A DNA stretch of 64,000 bases. Origin: a virus. The notes beneath the pieces are model-generated. The model did no database searches, was not told the DNA's origin, and saw only the letters and a program-made list of their open reading frames with translations. The position numbers and the translations under genes were made by a program. Positions 57,858-64,000 of the stretch are shown here, in pieces; positions within the stretch are counted from its first letter, which is position 1; every line of letters starts with the position of its first letter. The stretch covers positions 1-64,000 of the IMG/VR virus record IMGVR_UViG_3300027668_000016; one strand, written 5' to 3'.

Positions 57858-58042
57858 ATCAGTTCGGTTGTTGGTGGTTTAATAGAAAATCCTATTACAG
57901 GCCTATGACCACTCACATCATTACATCTTTTTTGAATCAACTCCTTAGAGAATTGTAGTGTTTCGATATCCTCACTTTCGGATACCCATTCAACAAATAA
58001 TTTTGTCAGTAACTTACTCTTAATCGTTTTTAACATATTCAT
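57854..58042 (-). CDS. Hypothetical protein (62 aa)
   Basis: MNMLKTIKSKLLTKLFVEWV then HRPVIGFSIKPPTTELI. Overlaps the 83-residue gene by four bases. Not recognised. Confidence 0.62.
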   Translation of the reverse strand: MNMLKTIKSKLLTKLFVEWVSESEDIETLQFSKELIQKRCNDVSGHRPVIGFSIKPPTTELI

Positions 58043-58052
58043 ATTTTAATTT

Positions 58053-58484
58053 TTAAGCTATTAATCTAAATGGTTCATTATTTTTTAGTTTGCTAACCAC
58101 ATTAGGCAACATACTCATTCCCGTAGCAACACCACTAAGACGATTCATTGCAGAAATCTTATTTAAGACCGTCAGGTATATCTCTTTACTACCGTTGGGA
58201 TAATCTGAAACTTCTCTTGTAAACAAATAAGTTATAGAAGGGTTTTCATACTGTTTTCTATACTTACTAATTAGTTGTTTAGTAGCTTTAACAATCATTA
58301 GATTGGATGGTGCCGATGTAACAATAACTATTTGGTTAGTTTCGGGGTTAATCATATTATTACCATTTCTTGCCATTGATACAAACCCTGCATTTTTGAG
58401 TACGGGTTGAAATATTGTTTTGAATCGGAACTGTGCCTCTTCTCTATCTTTCGGTGGGTTACCACAATAGTTTAATGTTGCCAT
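58053..58484 (-). CDS. Hypothetical protein (143 aa)
   Basis: MATLNYCGNPPKDREEAQFR; alternating helix and strand with a basic centre (IVKATKQLISKYRKQYENPS). First gene after the class-A element P6 and head of the operon leading to the T9SS-domain gene. No family recognised. Confidence 0.72.
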   Translation of the reverse strand: MATLNYCGNPPKDREEAQFRFKTIFQPVLKNAGFVSMARNGNNMINPETNQIVIVTSAPSNLMIVKATKQLISKYRKQYENPSITYLFTREVSDYPNGSKEIYLTVLNKISAMNRLSGVATGMSMLPNVVSKLKNNEPFRLIA

Positions 58485-58520
58485 AATGTTTAATTTTTAA
58501 TGTTTAATTCTTAACTCTTT

Positions 58521-58589
58521 TACTATGTAAATATAATACTAATAATCTAGTCTACCAAATTTTAAATGTTAAAAAATGTTAAATTGTTA
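58521..58589 (-). promoter_or_regulatory. Class-A promoter-like element P6
   Basis: Minus strand TAACAATTTAACATTTTTT, then TTTGGTAGACTAG and TATATTTACATAGT, about 35 bases before the 143-residue gene. It is the probable promoter of the T9SS-domain operon. Confidence 0.62.
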
Positions 58590-58617
58590 TAGTGAGTTAT
58601 TACCCCCACCCACCCGA

Positions 58618-58806
58618 TTACGAATTCGTTAATTTGTGTGAAAAGGAAACTTGCGTTTCCTCTTTTGGATTAACTCTTAACGGAGTTACCGTATCCTTAA
58701 AATGCTTCTCTAATATTTCAACCGCTTCCTCAATGGCATCGTAATCTGTCATTGTAGTGTTAAACGCACTTACTAATTCTTCTGCTATATCTAATATTTG
58801 TTTCAT
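58618..58806 (-). CDS. Hypothetical protein (62 aa)
   Basis: MKQILDIAEELVSAFNTTMT, helical, with a short polar end (KEETQVSFSHKLTNS). Twelve bases after the 60-residue gene. Not recognised. Confidence 0.62.
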   Translation of the reverse strand: MKQILDIAEELVSAFNTTMTDYDAIEEAVEILEKHFKDTVTPLRVNPKEETQVSFSHKLTNS

Positions 58807-58818
58807 ATCTCTGTCAAT

Positions 58819-59001
58819 TTATATTTCTTCTATTAACTCTAATATACTACTCACTGCTAACTGAACCTCATTCCGTTCGGATTCACCTGCATCTACCTCA
58901 TCTACCGCTAACTGTAAATAATCTAAACTTGCTTCTTTAAGGGATGGGTGGGCTAGTGACATATCAATAACGTATTGTTTTAAATCGTATAAGTTTTCCA
59001 T
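58819..59001 (-). CDS. Hypothetical protein (60 aa)
   Basis: MENLYDLKQYVIDMSLAHPS then YLQLAVDEVDAGESERNEVQ; all helix and acidic. Not recognised. Confidence 0.62.
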   Translation of the reverse strand: MENLYDLKQYVIDMSLAHPSLKEASLDYLQLAVDEVDAGESERNEVQLAVSSILELIEEI

Positions 59002-59061
59002 ATTGTTCGTATAATTTAATTATTAAAATTTTTTAATACATTTCGTCTTTCATATTGATAC

Positions 59062-59175
59062 TTATAAACCACCATCTTTGTGGTTATCTTTAATTGCGTT
59101 TGCGAGGTAAAGAACACCCCATACAAATAGAATAGCATTTGTGCATATTCCTAATAAAACCCATAGTTCACTCAT
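59062..59175 (-). CDS. Tiny membrane protein (37 aa)
   Basis: MSELWVLLGICTNAILFVWG, then VLYLANAIKDNHKDGGL: one transmembrane helix and a short polar tail. It starts one base after the glycosyltransferase stop, so it is probably co-translated with it. Confidence 0.65.
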   Translation of the reverse strand: MSELWVLLGICTNAILFVWGVLYLANAIKDNHKDGGL

Positions 59176-59176
59176 C

Positions 59177-59965
59177 TTATTTAATTTTTATGTTTAATTT
59201 AATCCACCCACGATTGGGAATATAATCTTTATGGTCACTATAGTTAGATACTTCAATTGATTCTACAATTTCATCAACACTCATCCCTGTTAGGTGTTTA
59301 ATATTTAAACAAGTATCCGAATCTTCTTTAGGGTTAACCAACCCATTAACTCTATTATCTTTTATATTATAACCAGCTTGTCTGAATTGTGATTGATTAA
59401 CTGTGAATATATTCCATTCATCGGTCATATGGTCTATGAATACATCTACTGCTAATTTGATTGGTTGGTATTTAGCTATTAACTTATCTACGCTGGATTG
59501 GTTGATGAGGTATGCATGTGCTCCCCAACCACCATGTCCATACAATACTCTGGAAATCAGTTTGGTTTCAGCCATACCGGTTATATATTTTTCATGCTTA
59601 CCTAAGTATATAACATCCCAATCTAATTTATCTATATCTAATTGTAACTTTTCTAATTCGTAGGATGGTGTATAAACTGCATCATCTTCCAATATTAATC
59701 CAATACTCTCTCCACTTTCTTTAAATTCGGTCCATGCCTTAATGTGTGATAACGAACATCCAATGATATTTTTATTTAGAATACCAGATGGGTCGTAGAA
59801 TGATTCGTTAAGAACACCAGCCTTTATAAGTTTGGATACATTTATATCGGAGCCAGGTACGGCATCAATAAATGTGTAATCTAACCAATCCATAGTAGAT
59901 ACTATATTATTACGTCTATCAGTTCTATTTAAGAGTGATATAATATAAGTTTTCCAATTTTTCAT
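59177..59965 (-). CDS. Glycosyltransferase family 25 (LPS-type) enzyme
   Basis: A 262-residue sugar transferase. Family blocks: YIISLLNRTDRRNN at the start, GCSLSHIKAWTEFKESG (69-85), IGLILEDDAVYTP with the DxD-like acidic motif (88-100), WDVIYLGKHEKYI, and HGGWGAHAYLINQSSVDKLI. Such enzymes act on lipopolysaccharide or glycoproteins. In a phage it may modify the host surface to block superinfection or glycosylate virion proteins. It overlaps the 154-residue gene by four bases. Confidence 0.88.
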   Translation of the reverse strand: MKNWKTYIISLLNRTDRRNNIVSTMDWLDYTFIDAVPGSDINVSKLIKAGVLNESFYDPSGILNKNIIGCSLSHIKAWTEFKESGESIGLILEDDAVYTPSYELEKLQLDIDKLDWDVIYLGKHEKYITGMAETKLISRVLYGHGGWGAHAYLINQSSVDKLIAKYQPIKLAVDVFIDHMTDEWNIFTVNQSQFRQAGYNIKDNRVNGLVNPKEDSDTCLNIKHLTGMSVDEIVESIEVSNYSDHKDYIPNRGWIKLNIKIK

Positions 59966-60426
59966 TTTTTAGTTTTAAACATTTGGTACTCCGATTTTGT
60001 CATACCGAGTTTACATTGCTTCTTATACCAAAAATATAAATCTTCAGTAGTACCTTTACCTCTTTGTCTTTCTAAGGATTTATCCCAAAGGTCTTTATCG
60101 AATTCTTTTTCTAACTCTAATCTGAGTTCGAATAAACGTTTTTGTTCTTCCTCATTACCAACTTCCATCAACTTCAAACGTTTTACCCTTTTCATTTTAG
60201 TACGTTCCATCGCTTCATGTCTACGTTCTCCCTCATTGGCTATTAAAATAGTTTTCATTAATTCTTCCACCATTTTATCACCCTCTTTTTCTACTTCTTT
60301 GGCCTCTGAGAAGTATGGGGAATGTTCATAATCACCATTCTGAATTCTCAGTAATAAAGGTTCTGATTTCTTTAATGGTTTCTTACGTTTACCATTTGTG
60401 TACCATCTAAATTTGTTATATCCCAT
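59962..60426 (-). CDS. Charged helical hypothetical protein (154 aa)
   Basis: Begins MGYNKFRWYTNGKRKKPLKK and continues as charged helices (LRLELEKEFDKDLWDKSLER). The C-terminal segment YFWYKKQCKLGMTKSEYQMF ends the chain. It overlaps the glycosyltransferase start. Function not recognised. Confidence 0.72.
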   Translation of the reverse strand: MGYNKFRWYTNGKRKKPLKKSEPLLLRIQNGDYEHSPYFSEAKEVEKEGDKMVEELMKTILIANEGERRHEAMERTKMKRVKRLKLMEVGNEEEQKRLFELRLELEKEFDKDLWDKSLERQRGKGTTEDLYFWYKKQCKLGMTKSEYQMFKTKK

Positions 60427-60427
60427 A

Positions 60428-60613
60428 TTATATACAACTAGTTACAGTATCATAATCCTCAACTGATAGGGTATCAAACCAATCAGATGATAGGTTGATT
60501 TCTTCCATTGAGAAATTACAATCTTTATTATAACCACCATCCTCATTCTGAGGATGAACACACATATTGGAAGTATCAAATACACTTCTTACTGATTCTA
60601 AAATTATTAACAT
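60428..60613 (-). CDS. Hypothetical protein (61 aa)
   Basis: MLIILESVRSVFDTSNMCVH then NKDCNFSMEEINLSSDWFDT; acidic, with three Cys. One base separates it from the 154-residue gene. Not recognised. Confidence 0.6.
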   Translation of the reverse strand: MLIILESVRSVFDTSNMCVHPQNEDGGYNKDCNFSMEEINLSSDWFDTLSVEDYDTVTSCI

Positions 60614-60616
60614 AAC

Positions 60617-60763
60617 TTATTTATTTTTAATTTGACTTAAGGCCAACCGATACTCCATCGCTAGGTCATATTTAGCGGCAGTTAAAGCCACACCCAATTC
60701 TAAATGTTCTGAATAGTTGTGAGCATTTAATTCAATTAATTTATATAGTCTATCGATTAACAT
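60617..60763 (-). CDS. Tiny hypothetical protein (48 aa)
   Basis: MLIDRLYKLIELNAHNYSEH then LTAAKYDLAMEYRLALSQIK; helical. First gene of the operon that leads to the glycosyltransferase, behind a long structured leader. Confidence 0.6.
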   Translation of the reverse strand: MLIDRLYKLIELNAHNYSEHLELGVALTAAKYDLAMEYRLALSQIKNK

Positions 60764-60957
60764 AACTTTTTAATTTTTACAATATTATTTTAAAATAACA
60801 AAACAGATTGGTGAGGACTTTCTTTATTCCAAATAATGGGTGGGTCTCCTCAAGAAGTTGCAACCTCTCTTTACCTATCGTACCAACAAGTTTTTAATCT
60901 GTCTGTTACTATTAACATAACTTTTCTTCATTTTTCATATCGTACCTTTAAATCTCA
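60764..60957 (-). promoter_or_regulatory. Long structured 5' leader
   Basis: About 190 bases with no convincing ORF lie between class-A element P7 and the 48-residue gene. In the minus-strand RNA, ACAGATT (60896-60902) pairs with AATCTGT (60803-60809) and encloses a hairpin GAGGA/TCCTC (60813-60851) and the palindrome GTTGCAAC (60857-60864). Other leaders of this promoter class are 20-60 bases, so this one probably holds a regulatory RNA. Confidence 0.5.
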
Positions 60958-61022
60958 TTACTATGTAAATATACAACAATAGTGTGAAGAATCCAAATTT
61001 CCAATGTTAAGAAATTGTTAAT
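60958..61022 (-). promoter_or_regulatory. Class-A promoter-like element P7
   Basis: Minus strand TTAACAATTTCTTAACATT, GGAAATTTGGATTC, then TATATTTACATAGTAA. It drives the glycosyltransferase operon through the long leader. Confidence 0.62.
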
Positions 61023-61066
61023 TCTTTGTCTTTATTCATAATTTTTTAATTATATAGGCTTTAATG

Positions 61067-61486
61067 CTACCTTTCTACATATAAGTTAGTATGTGCTTCT
61101 GTATCCTCACCTCTATAATATCCTACATATTGCTTTTTCTTTCTTCCTACAATAAACGGTTTTACCCAATCAAAAAAGTTGTCTATCTCACTATCGTAGT
61201 TTTTAAACTCGGTGTGTAGGTTAATAATCCACCTACCGTTTTCTTCGTAAAATCTACCGCCTTGCATTTCATCATCAAAGTTTGTAGAAAGAAAAAGCAT
61301 ATACCACCGTTCACATTTAAAAAACGGATGATTAAGTTCAGGCTTAAACACATCTTCTGTGCTAAACAATGCTTTATCGTGTCCTAAGTCACGTTCATTT
61401 ATTACCCTTTTTAAAATGTTCACTACATTTTTAGGTGTATCTTGCTTTAGTTTTACATCAAACTTTAATTCGGTATAGTGTCCCAT
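61067..61486 (-). CDS. Hypothetical protein (139 aa)
   Basis: MGHYTELKFDVKLKQDTPKN, then FFKCERWYMLFLSTNFDDEM, GGRFYEENGRWIINLHTEFK and FFDWVKPFIVG. It is a compact alpha/beta protein with many aromatic residues. I recall similar sequences from both phages and Bacteroidota genomes, without a function. Confidence 0.75.
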   Translation of the reverse strand: MGHYTELKFDVKLKQDTPKNVVNILKRVINERDLGHDKALFSTEDVFKPELNHPFFKCERWYMLFLSTNFDDEMQGGRFYEENGRWIINLHTEFKNYDSEIDNFFDWVKPFIVGRKKKQYVGYYRGEDTEAHTNLYVER

Positions 61487-61507
61487 AATTATATTTTTAG
61501 TTGTTCA

Positions 61508-61609
61508 TTAAAAGCGCATAACAATGTATAAAAACCATAAATTTATTGCTCCTAATACGTAACCTGTAAATACTGCTGTAATCAAATCAAATCCATTATA
61601 TTTTTTCAT
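61508..61609 (-). CDS. Tiny membrane protein (33 aa)
   Basis: MKKYNGFDLITAVFTGYVLG then AINLWFLYIVMRF: a single transmembrane helix. Spaced 21 bases before the 139-residue gene. Listed because of its clear topology and position in the operon. Confidence 0.55.
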   Translation of the reverse strand: MKKYNGFDLITAVFTGYVLGAINLWFLYIVMRF

Positions 61610-61650
61610 ATCTATTTTTTACTGTTCTTATTCTTAACGTTGTAGCACAT

Positions 61651-61836
61651 TTAGGATATAACCCAAATGCCTATTAAGTCAAGTTCTTGTAATGTCTTTA
61701 TAGTTATACAAGTTAATGCAATTATACCCATCCAAAACCATTGTGCATTTGATGGTGTTGGTAGCATTTGTCTTTCGTCAGTTTTATACCACTTAAAAAA
61801 ACGTGCTACAACACTGGCTATATTTTCATTGCTCAT
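61651..61836 (-). CDS. Small membrane protein (61 aa)
   Basis: A polar N-terminus (MSNENIASVVARFFKWYKTD) and one C-terminal transmembrane helix (AQWFWMGIIALTCITIKTLQ). Not recognised. Confidence 0.65.
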   Translation of the reverse strand: MSNENIASVVARFFKWYKTDERQMLPTPSNAQWFWMGIIALTCITIKTLQELDLIGIWVIS

Positions 61837-61907
61837 AATATTTGTAGTTTAATAATTAGATTCGTTTTAAGGCAACGAAACATAGCCTAGTCATTAGGTA
61901 CAATAAA

Positions 61908-62084
61908 TTATTCTACCCAAACTATTTCTTTTGTTCCTACACCACAATTTAAAGATTGTGTCAATTCTTCAATAAATTCTTTTTCAGTTACTTTTCTATA
62001 TTCTTCATTCTGATTATCAAAATCCATAACCATTTTAAAATAGTTAAGAATTGACTTGTCCATTTTTACAATCTGTTTTACCAT
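61908..62084 (-). CDS. Hypothetical protein (58 aa)
   Basis: MVKQIVKMDKSILNYFKMVM then KVTEKEFIEELTQSLNCGVG; helical, acidic centre. Not recognised. Confidence 0.62.
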   Translation of the reverse strand: MVKQIVKMDKSILNYFKMVMDFDNQNEEYRKVTEKEFIEELTQSLNCGVGTKEIVWVE

Positions 62085-62135
62085 AATTAAAAGTGCCTAA
62101 CATTGGCTATAAATAAAAAACATATTGCGTAAGTT

Positions 62136-62444
62136 TTATTTGTGTTCATACTCTATAATCAAATTTTTAAAGATACCACATAGTTCATATTCCTCTACCT
62201 CTTCGTTGTGGGTGATGAGAGCTTCCATCCAATCTAATCCATACCCATCTACTAAATGCATACTATCTACACCAATTGTGTGATACGATTTTATAAACTC
62301 CTGTGTCATTCCTTTAAGGACTGTGTGGGGAGGTAATTCCCCATATATCCTAACGTAATCATCCATTGAAAGATTACCCATTGCATCCATATAATTAATT
62401 TTGGGGAATGTATCCATTTTACCATCCCAATTCTCTATATCCAT
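62136..62444 (-). CDS. Hypothetical protein (102 aa)
   Basis: MDIENWDGKMDTFPKINYMD, then YGELPPHTVLKGMTQEFIKS and GLDWMEALITHNEEVEEYEL; acidic alpha/beta protein. One-base overlap with the 112-residue gene. Not recognised. Confidence 0.7.
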   Translation of the reverse strand: MDIENWDGKMDTFPKINYMDAMGNLSMDDYVRIYGELPPHTVLKGMTQEFIKSYHTIGVDSMHLVDGYGLDWMEALITHNEEVEEYELCGIFKNLIIEYEHK

Positions 62445-62782
62445 TATACTTCTTTTAATGTTACAATTGAAAAATTATTAATATCAGTTACCATTTCTAT
62501 AACGTTGTTGATATCTGTTCGTTGGAACCAACCTACAGTATCCGCATCGACTTGAAGAATATCTTTAGTTACCCACCTATCGGATTTGGTGTGTAGGATT
62601 CCTATCTCAAACGATTGGAAATCTTCTACTGTTGAAGAGTTCAATCCTTTAGGGGATGACATTGCAAGGTTACCACCTGCTATAATTGAGAGGGTATGTT
62701 CCCCAATCTTTTGTAGTGAAGCTACTCCACCCATATGTGGGAAGAATGTTAAATCTGTGAATGTTTTTATTTCTTGATGCAT
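62444..62782 (-). CDS. Hypothetical protein (112 aa)
   Basis: MHQEIKTFTDLTFFPHMGGV, then HTLSIIAGGNLAMSSPKGLN and FEIGILHTKSDRWVTKDILQ; beta-rich. Not recognised. A weak promoter-like box (TATATTTACAGAG) lies about 30 bases upstream. Confidence 0.7.
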   Translation of the reverse strand: MHQEIKTFTDLTFFPHMGGVASLQKIGEHTLSIIAGGNLAMSSPKGLNSSTVEDFQSFEIGILHTKSDRWVTKDILQVDADTVGWFQRTDINNVIEMVTDINNFSIVTLKEV

Positions 62783-62827
62783 AATTTTTAATTTATTTTT
62801 TAATATTACTCTGTAAATATACGAACA

Positions 62828-63067
62828 CTATTTGGCTAAACGAAATCTATTTGCGGGAGTTGTAAAGTCATCTATTATTTGTTGATGCGTTCTATTACCC
62901 ACAAGTTCATCCTCGTCAGATAGATATTGTAAAAACTTGTGCAACTTCTGCTTATAGTAGTACTCAGCGTACCACTCCATCATTTCCCCTATTTCATTCT
63001 CATAATGCTCTTCTGGAATGTTTGTATTTTCCATATTTTCTTTTAAATACTCTGAACCTGTTATCAT
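62828..63067 (-). CDS. Hypothetical protein (79 aa)
   Basis: MITGSEYLKENMENTNIPEE, then GEMMEWYAEYYYKQKLHKFL; acidic helix. First gene behind class-A element P8. Not recognised. Confidence 0.67.
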   Translation of the reverse strand: MITGSEYLKENMENTNIPEEHYENEIGEMMEWYAEYYYKQKLHKFLQYLSDEDELVGNRTHQQIIDDFTTPANRFRLAK

Positions 63068-63108
63068 AACTTTTATTTTTTAATGATGAGGTTAACTCTA
63101 ACCCCTTT

Positions 63109-63183
63109 TACTATGTAAAGATAAGTATAATATTCCATTCTACCAAATCTTATATGTTAATTTTTGTTAAAGTTATTAACAAC
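63109..63183 (-). promoter_or_regulatory. Class-A promoter-like element P8
   Basis: Minus strand TTGTTAATAACTTTAACA, AAAATTAACATATAAGATTTGGTAG as two parts, then TATCTTTACATAGT. A small hairpin (GGTTA/TAACC, 63090-63103) follows in the leader. Directly upstream is a GTTTAC dyad cluster. Confidence 0.58.
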
Positions 63184-63186
63184 AGT

Positions 63187-63217
63187 TTGTTTACAGTAAA
63201 CACCATAGTGTAAACAA
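63187..63217. repeat. GTTTAC dyad cluster upstream of P8
   Basis: TTGTTTACA and TGTAAACAA form a perfect 9-bp inverted repeat. Within it GTTTACAGTAAAC is another dyad, so GTTTAC occurs three times in about 30 bases. This looks like a protein-binding site (operator, activator or origin-type iterons) just upstream of the promoter. Confidence 0.55.
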
Positions 63218-63705
63218 CCTAATATTATATTACCTCTGTGTACCACACAAGCCATCAGACGGGTTTCTACCAGGTAAAAAAACCAGCCCCGGTATGAAAA
63301 CCACTAAAGCGCGGTTATAATTCATTGATACTCATACGGTTACAAGTAATTGCCCCGCCCCCCCTCTTGTTGGTGACGTATTCACGAATATCATCGGTAA
63401 CAGAAAGGGTTAGGGGATTACAAATTATGAGTAATAAGAAGACTCTACTCGCCGAGCCTCAAAGCGTATATGTGGATGATGAGGGAGTCGAACCCTCTAA
63501 TGTTATCTAATGTGGCCTTATCGCCTGATACATCCCAATTCCATTGGTACACCCAGCACTACTGTTTGTTATCACTATACTACAGTACCTCATACATCTG
63601 TGGGTATCATTCAGTTTGAATGATTATTAGTATAACTATCTTCTATTTACTTCTCACGAAGCCACAACGTAGGAGTTCCGATTTTCCTAACTTCTTAATC
63701 CCCTT
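63218..63705 (-). other. 488-base non-coding stretch with several RNA-like hairpins
   Basis: No plausible coding frame on either strand; base composition is more G+C-rich than its surroundings. In minus-strand RNA there are: a tRNA-type T-arm GAGGGTTCGACTCCCTC near 63481; TACTGT/ACAGTA and GGTAC/GTACC stems near 63540-63590; TATTC/GAATA near 63380; and AACCGC/GTGGTT followed by a T-run near 63300, possibly a terminator. No complete tRNA can be folded around the T-arm. It could be one structured RNA or a decayed tRNA cluster. Confidence 0.45.
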
Positions 63706-64000
63706 CTATCTCACTCCGGAGTTATCCGTTCCGTAACTTCCTGTGGGAGCGGTGGTTGGTTCTACCTCTTGGGGTAATTCAATACCTTTGATTCTGTTTG
63801 TTGCTAATGCCCAAACGAACATATTTGAGAATAAATCATCATTTGAGAAAGCTTTAATCTCATCATCTGTGATTCCATTCTCTAATTTAAATAACCCTAC
63901 TAAGATTGGTAGTTGGGTAATTACTATTTCTTCTTTTATCTTCTTTCTCTTCATAGCTCCTAACTTTACTGATTTTCCTATAAGTTTCTTTTTAACGTTC
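63706..64000 (-). CDS. Hypothetical protein, start possibly outside window
   Basis: From an ATG at 63954 it encodes 82 residues: MKRKKIKEEIVITQLPILVG, then LENGITDDEIKAFSNDDLFS and a Pro/Thr-rich tail. The same frame stays open upstream to the right window edge, so this Met may be internal and the gene may begin beyond 64000. The N-terminal part is basic, the middle a compact helical unit. Not recognised. Confidence 0.6.
   Translation of the reverse strand, partial: NVKKKLIGKSVKLGAMKRKKIKEEIVITQLPILVGLFKLENGITDDEIKAFSNDDLFSNMFVWALATNRIKGIELPQEVEPTTAPTGSYGTDNSGVR

Noticed and set aside
63475-63536. Complete tRNA around the T-arm at 63481
   Set aside because: GGATG/CATCC pairs for only five bases and no 5/7/5 anticodon arm can be formed; a direct repeat ACATTAGA occupies that place. 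At best a remnant.
1-64000. CRISPR arrays, integrase, transposase, IS ends
   Set aside because: No regularly spaced direct repeats and no recombinase or transposase motifs were seen in any gene of the window.

Overview
The window is a piece of a tailed-phage genome of the T4-like (contractile tail) type, most likely infecting a member of the Bacteroidota, probably a flavobacterium. The phage assignment rests on recognisable T4-type virion genes: portal (gp20), large terminase (gp17), prohead protease (gp21), baseplate gp25, a gp6-like J protein, a gp5-like OB-fold hub and a gp55-like late sigma factor. The host assignment rests on three things. One gene is a stand-alone gliding-motility/T9SS type B C-terminal domain, a fold found essentially in Bacteroidota. 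Several promoters carry the Bacteroidota -7 element TAnnTTTG. Start codons are preceded by A-rich leaders rather than strong Shine-Dalgarno sites. The DNA is AT-rich (about one third G+C by eye). Every gene I accept lies on the minus strand, so the order of transcription is from high to low coordinates.

Layout, right to left. Positions 64000-53700 are an accessory region of mostly tiny genes: many unknowns, a glycosyltransferase family 25 enzyme, the T9SS C-terminal-domain mini-protein, a YfiM-like lipoprotein-type protein, a tRNA-Glu, a cluster of three unusual tRNA-Gly-like genes plus two other tRNA-sized folded elements, a SET-domain protein and thymidylate synthase. Positions 53700-49860 hold a VWA protein, a small CxC zinc-knuckle protein and a MoxR/CobS-like AAA+ ATPase. 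Positions 49800-46160 are small unknown genes and an Hsp20. Positions 46016-41785 hold UV-damage endonuclease, membrane proteins, a ClpP-like protease, a GroES-like co-chaperonin and an HD phosphohydrolase. From 41813 down to 1 runs the virion block: late sigma factor, hub, gp25, gp6, large baseplate and tail proteins, a 2085-residue S74 tail fibre, terminase, portal, protease and the start of the scaffold region. The T7-type endonuclease I, a primase and a fused Mre11-Rad50 protein are embedded in this late block.

Three promoter-like families can be read by eye. (i) A late-type element, minus-strand consensus ATATTTAT(A/T)A, lies 4-50 nt upstream of ten start codons, nine in the virion block and one at 48140. 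It is the likely target of the gp55-like sigma factor. (ii) A longer element in the accessory region combines TTAACAATTTGTTAACATT, TTTGGTA and TATnTTTACATAGT and occurs eight times from 46053 to 63183. (iii) Host-like elements carry TTAGG and TATATTTG.

The most unusual items are the T9SS type B domain encoded alone by a phage, the tRNA-Gly(UCC)-like genes that keep glycyl identity bases but lack the canonical D-loop/T-loop contacts, the single-chain Mre11-Rad50 fusion, the nucleotidyltransferase plus ligase-like fusion, and the AAA+/VWA pair. I found no CRISPR array, integrase, transposase or insertion sequence. Functions come from reading motifs by eye; no database search was run.
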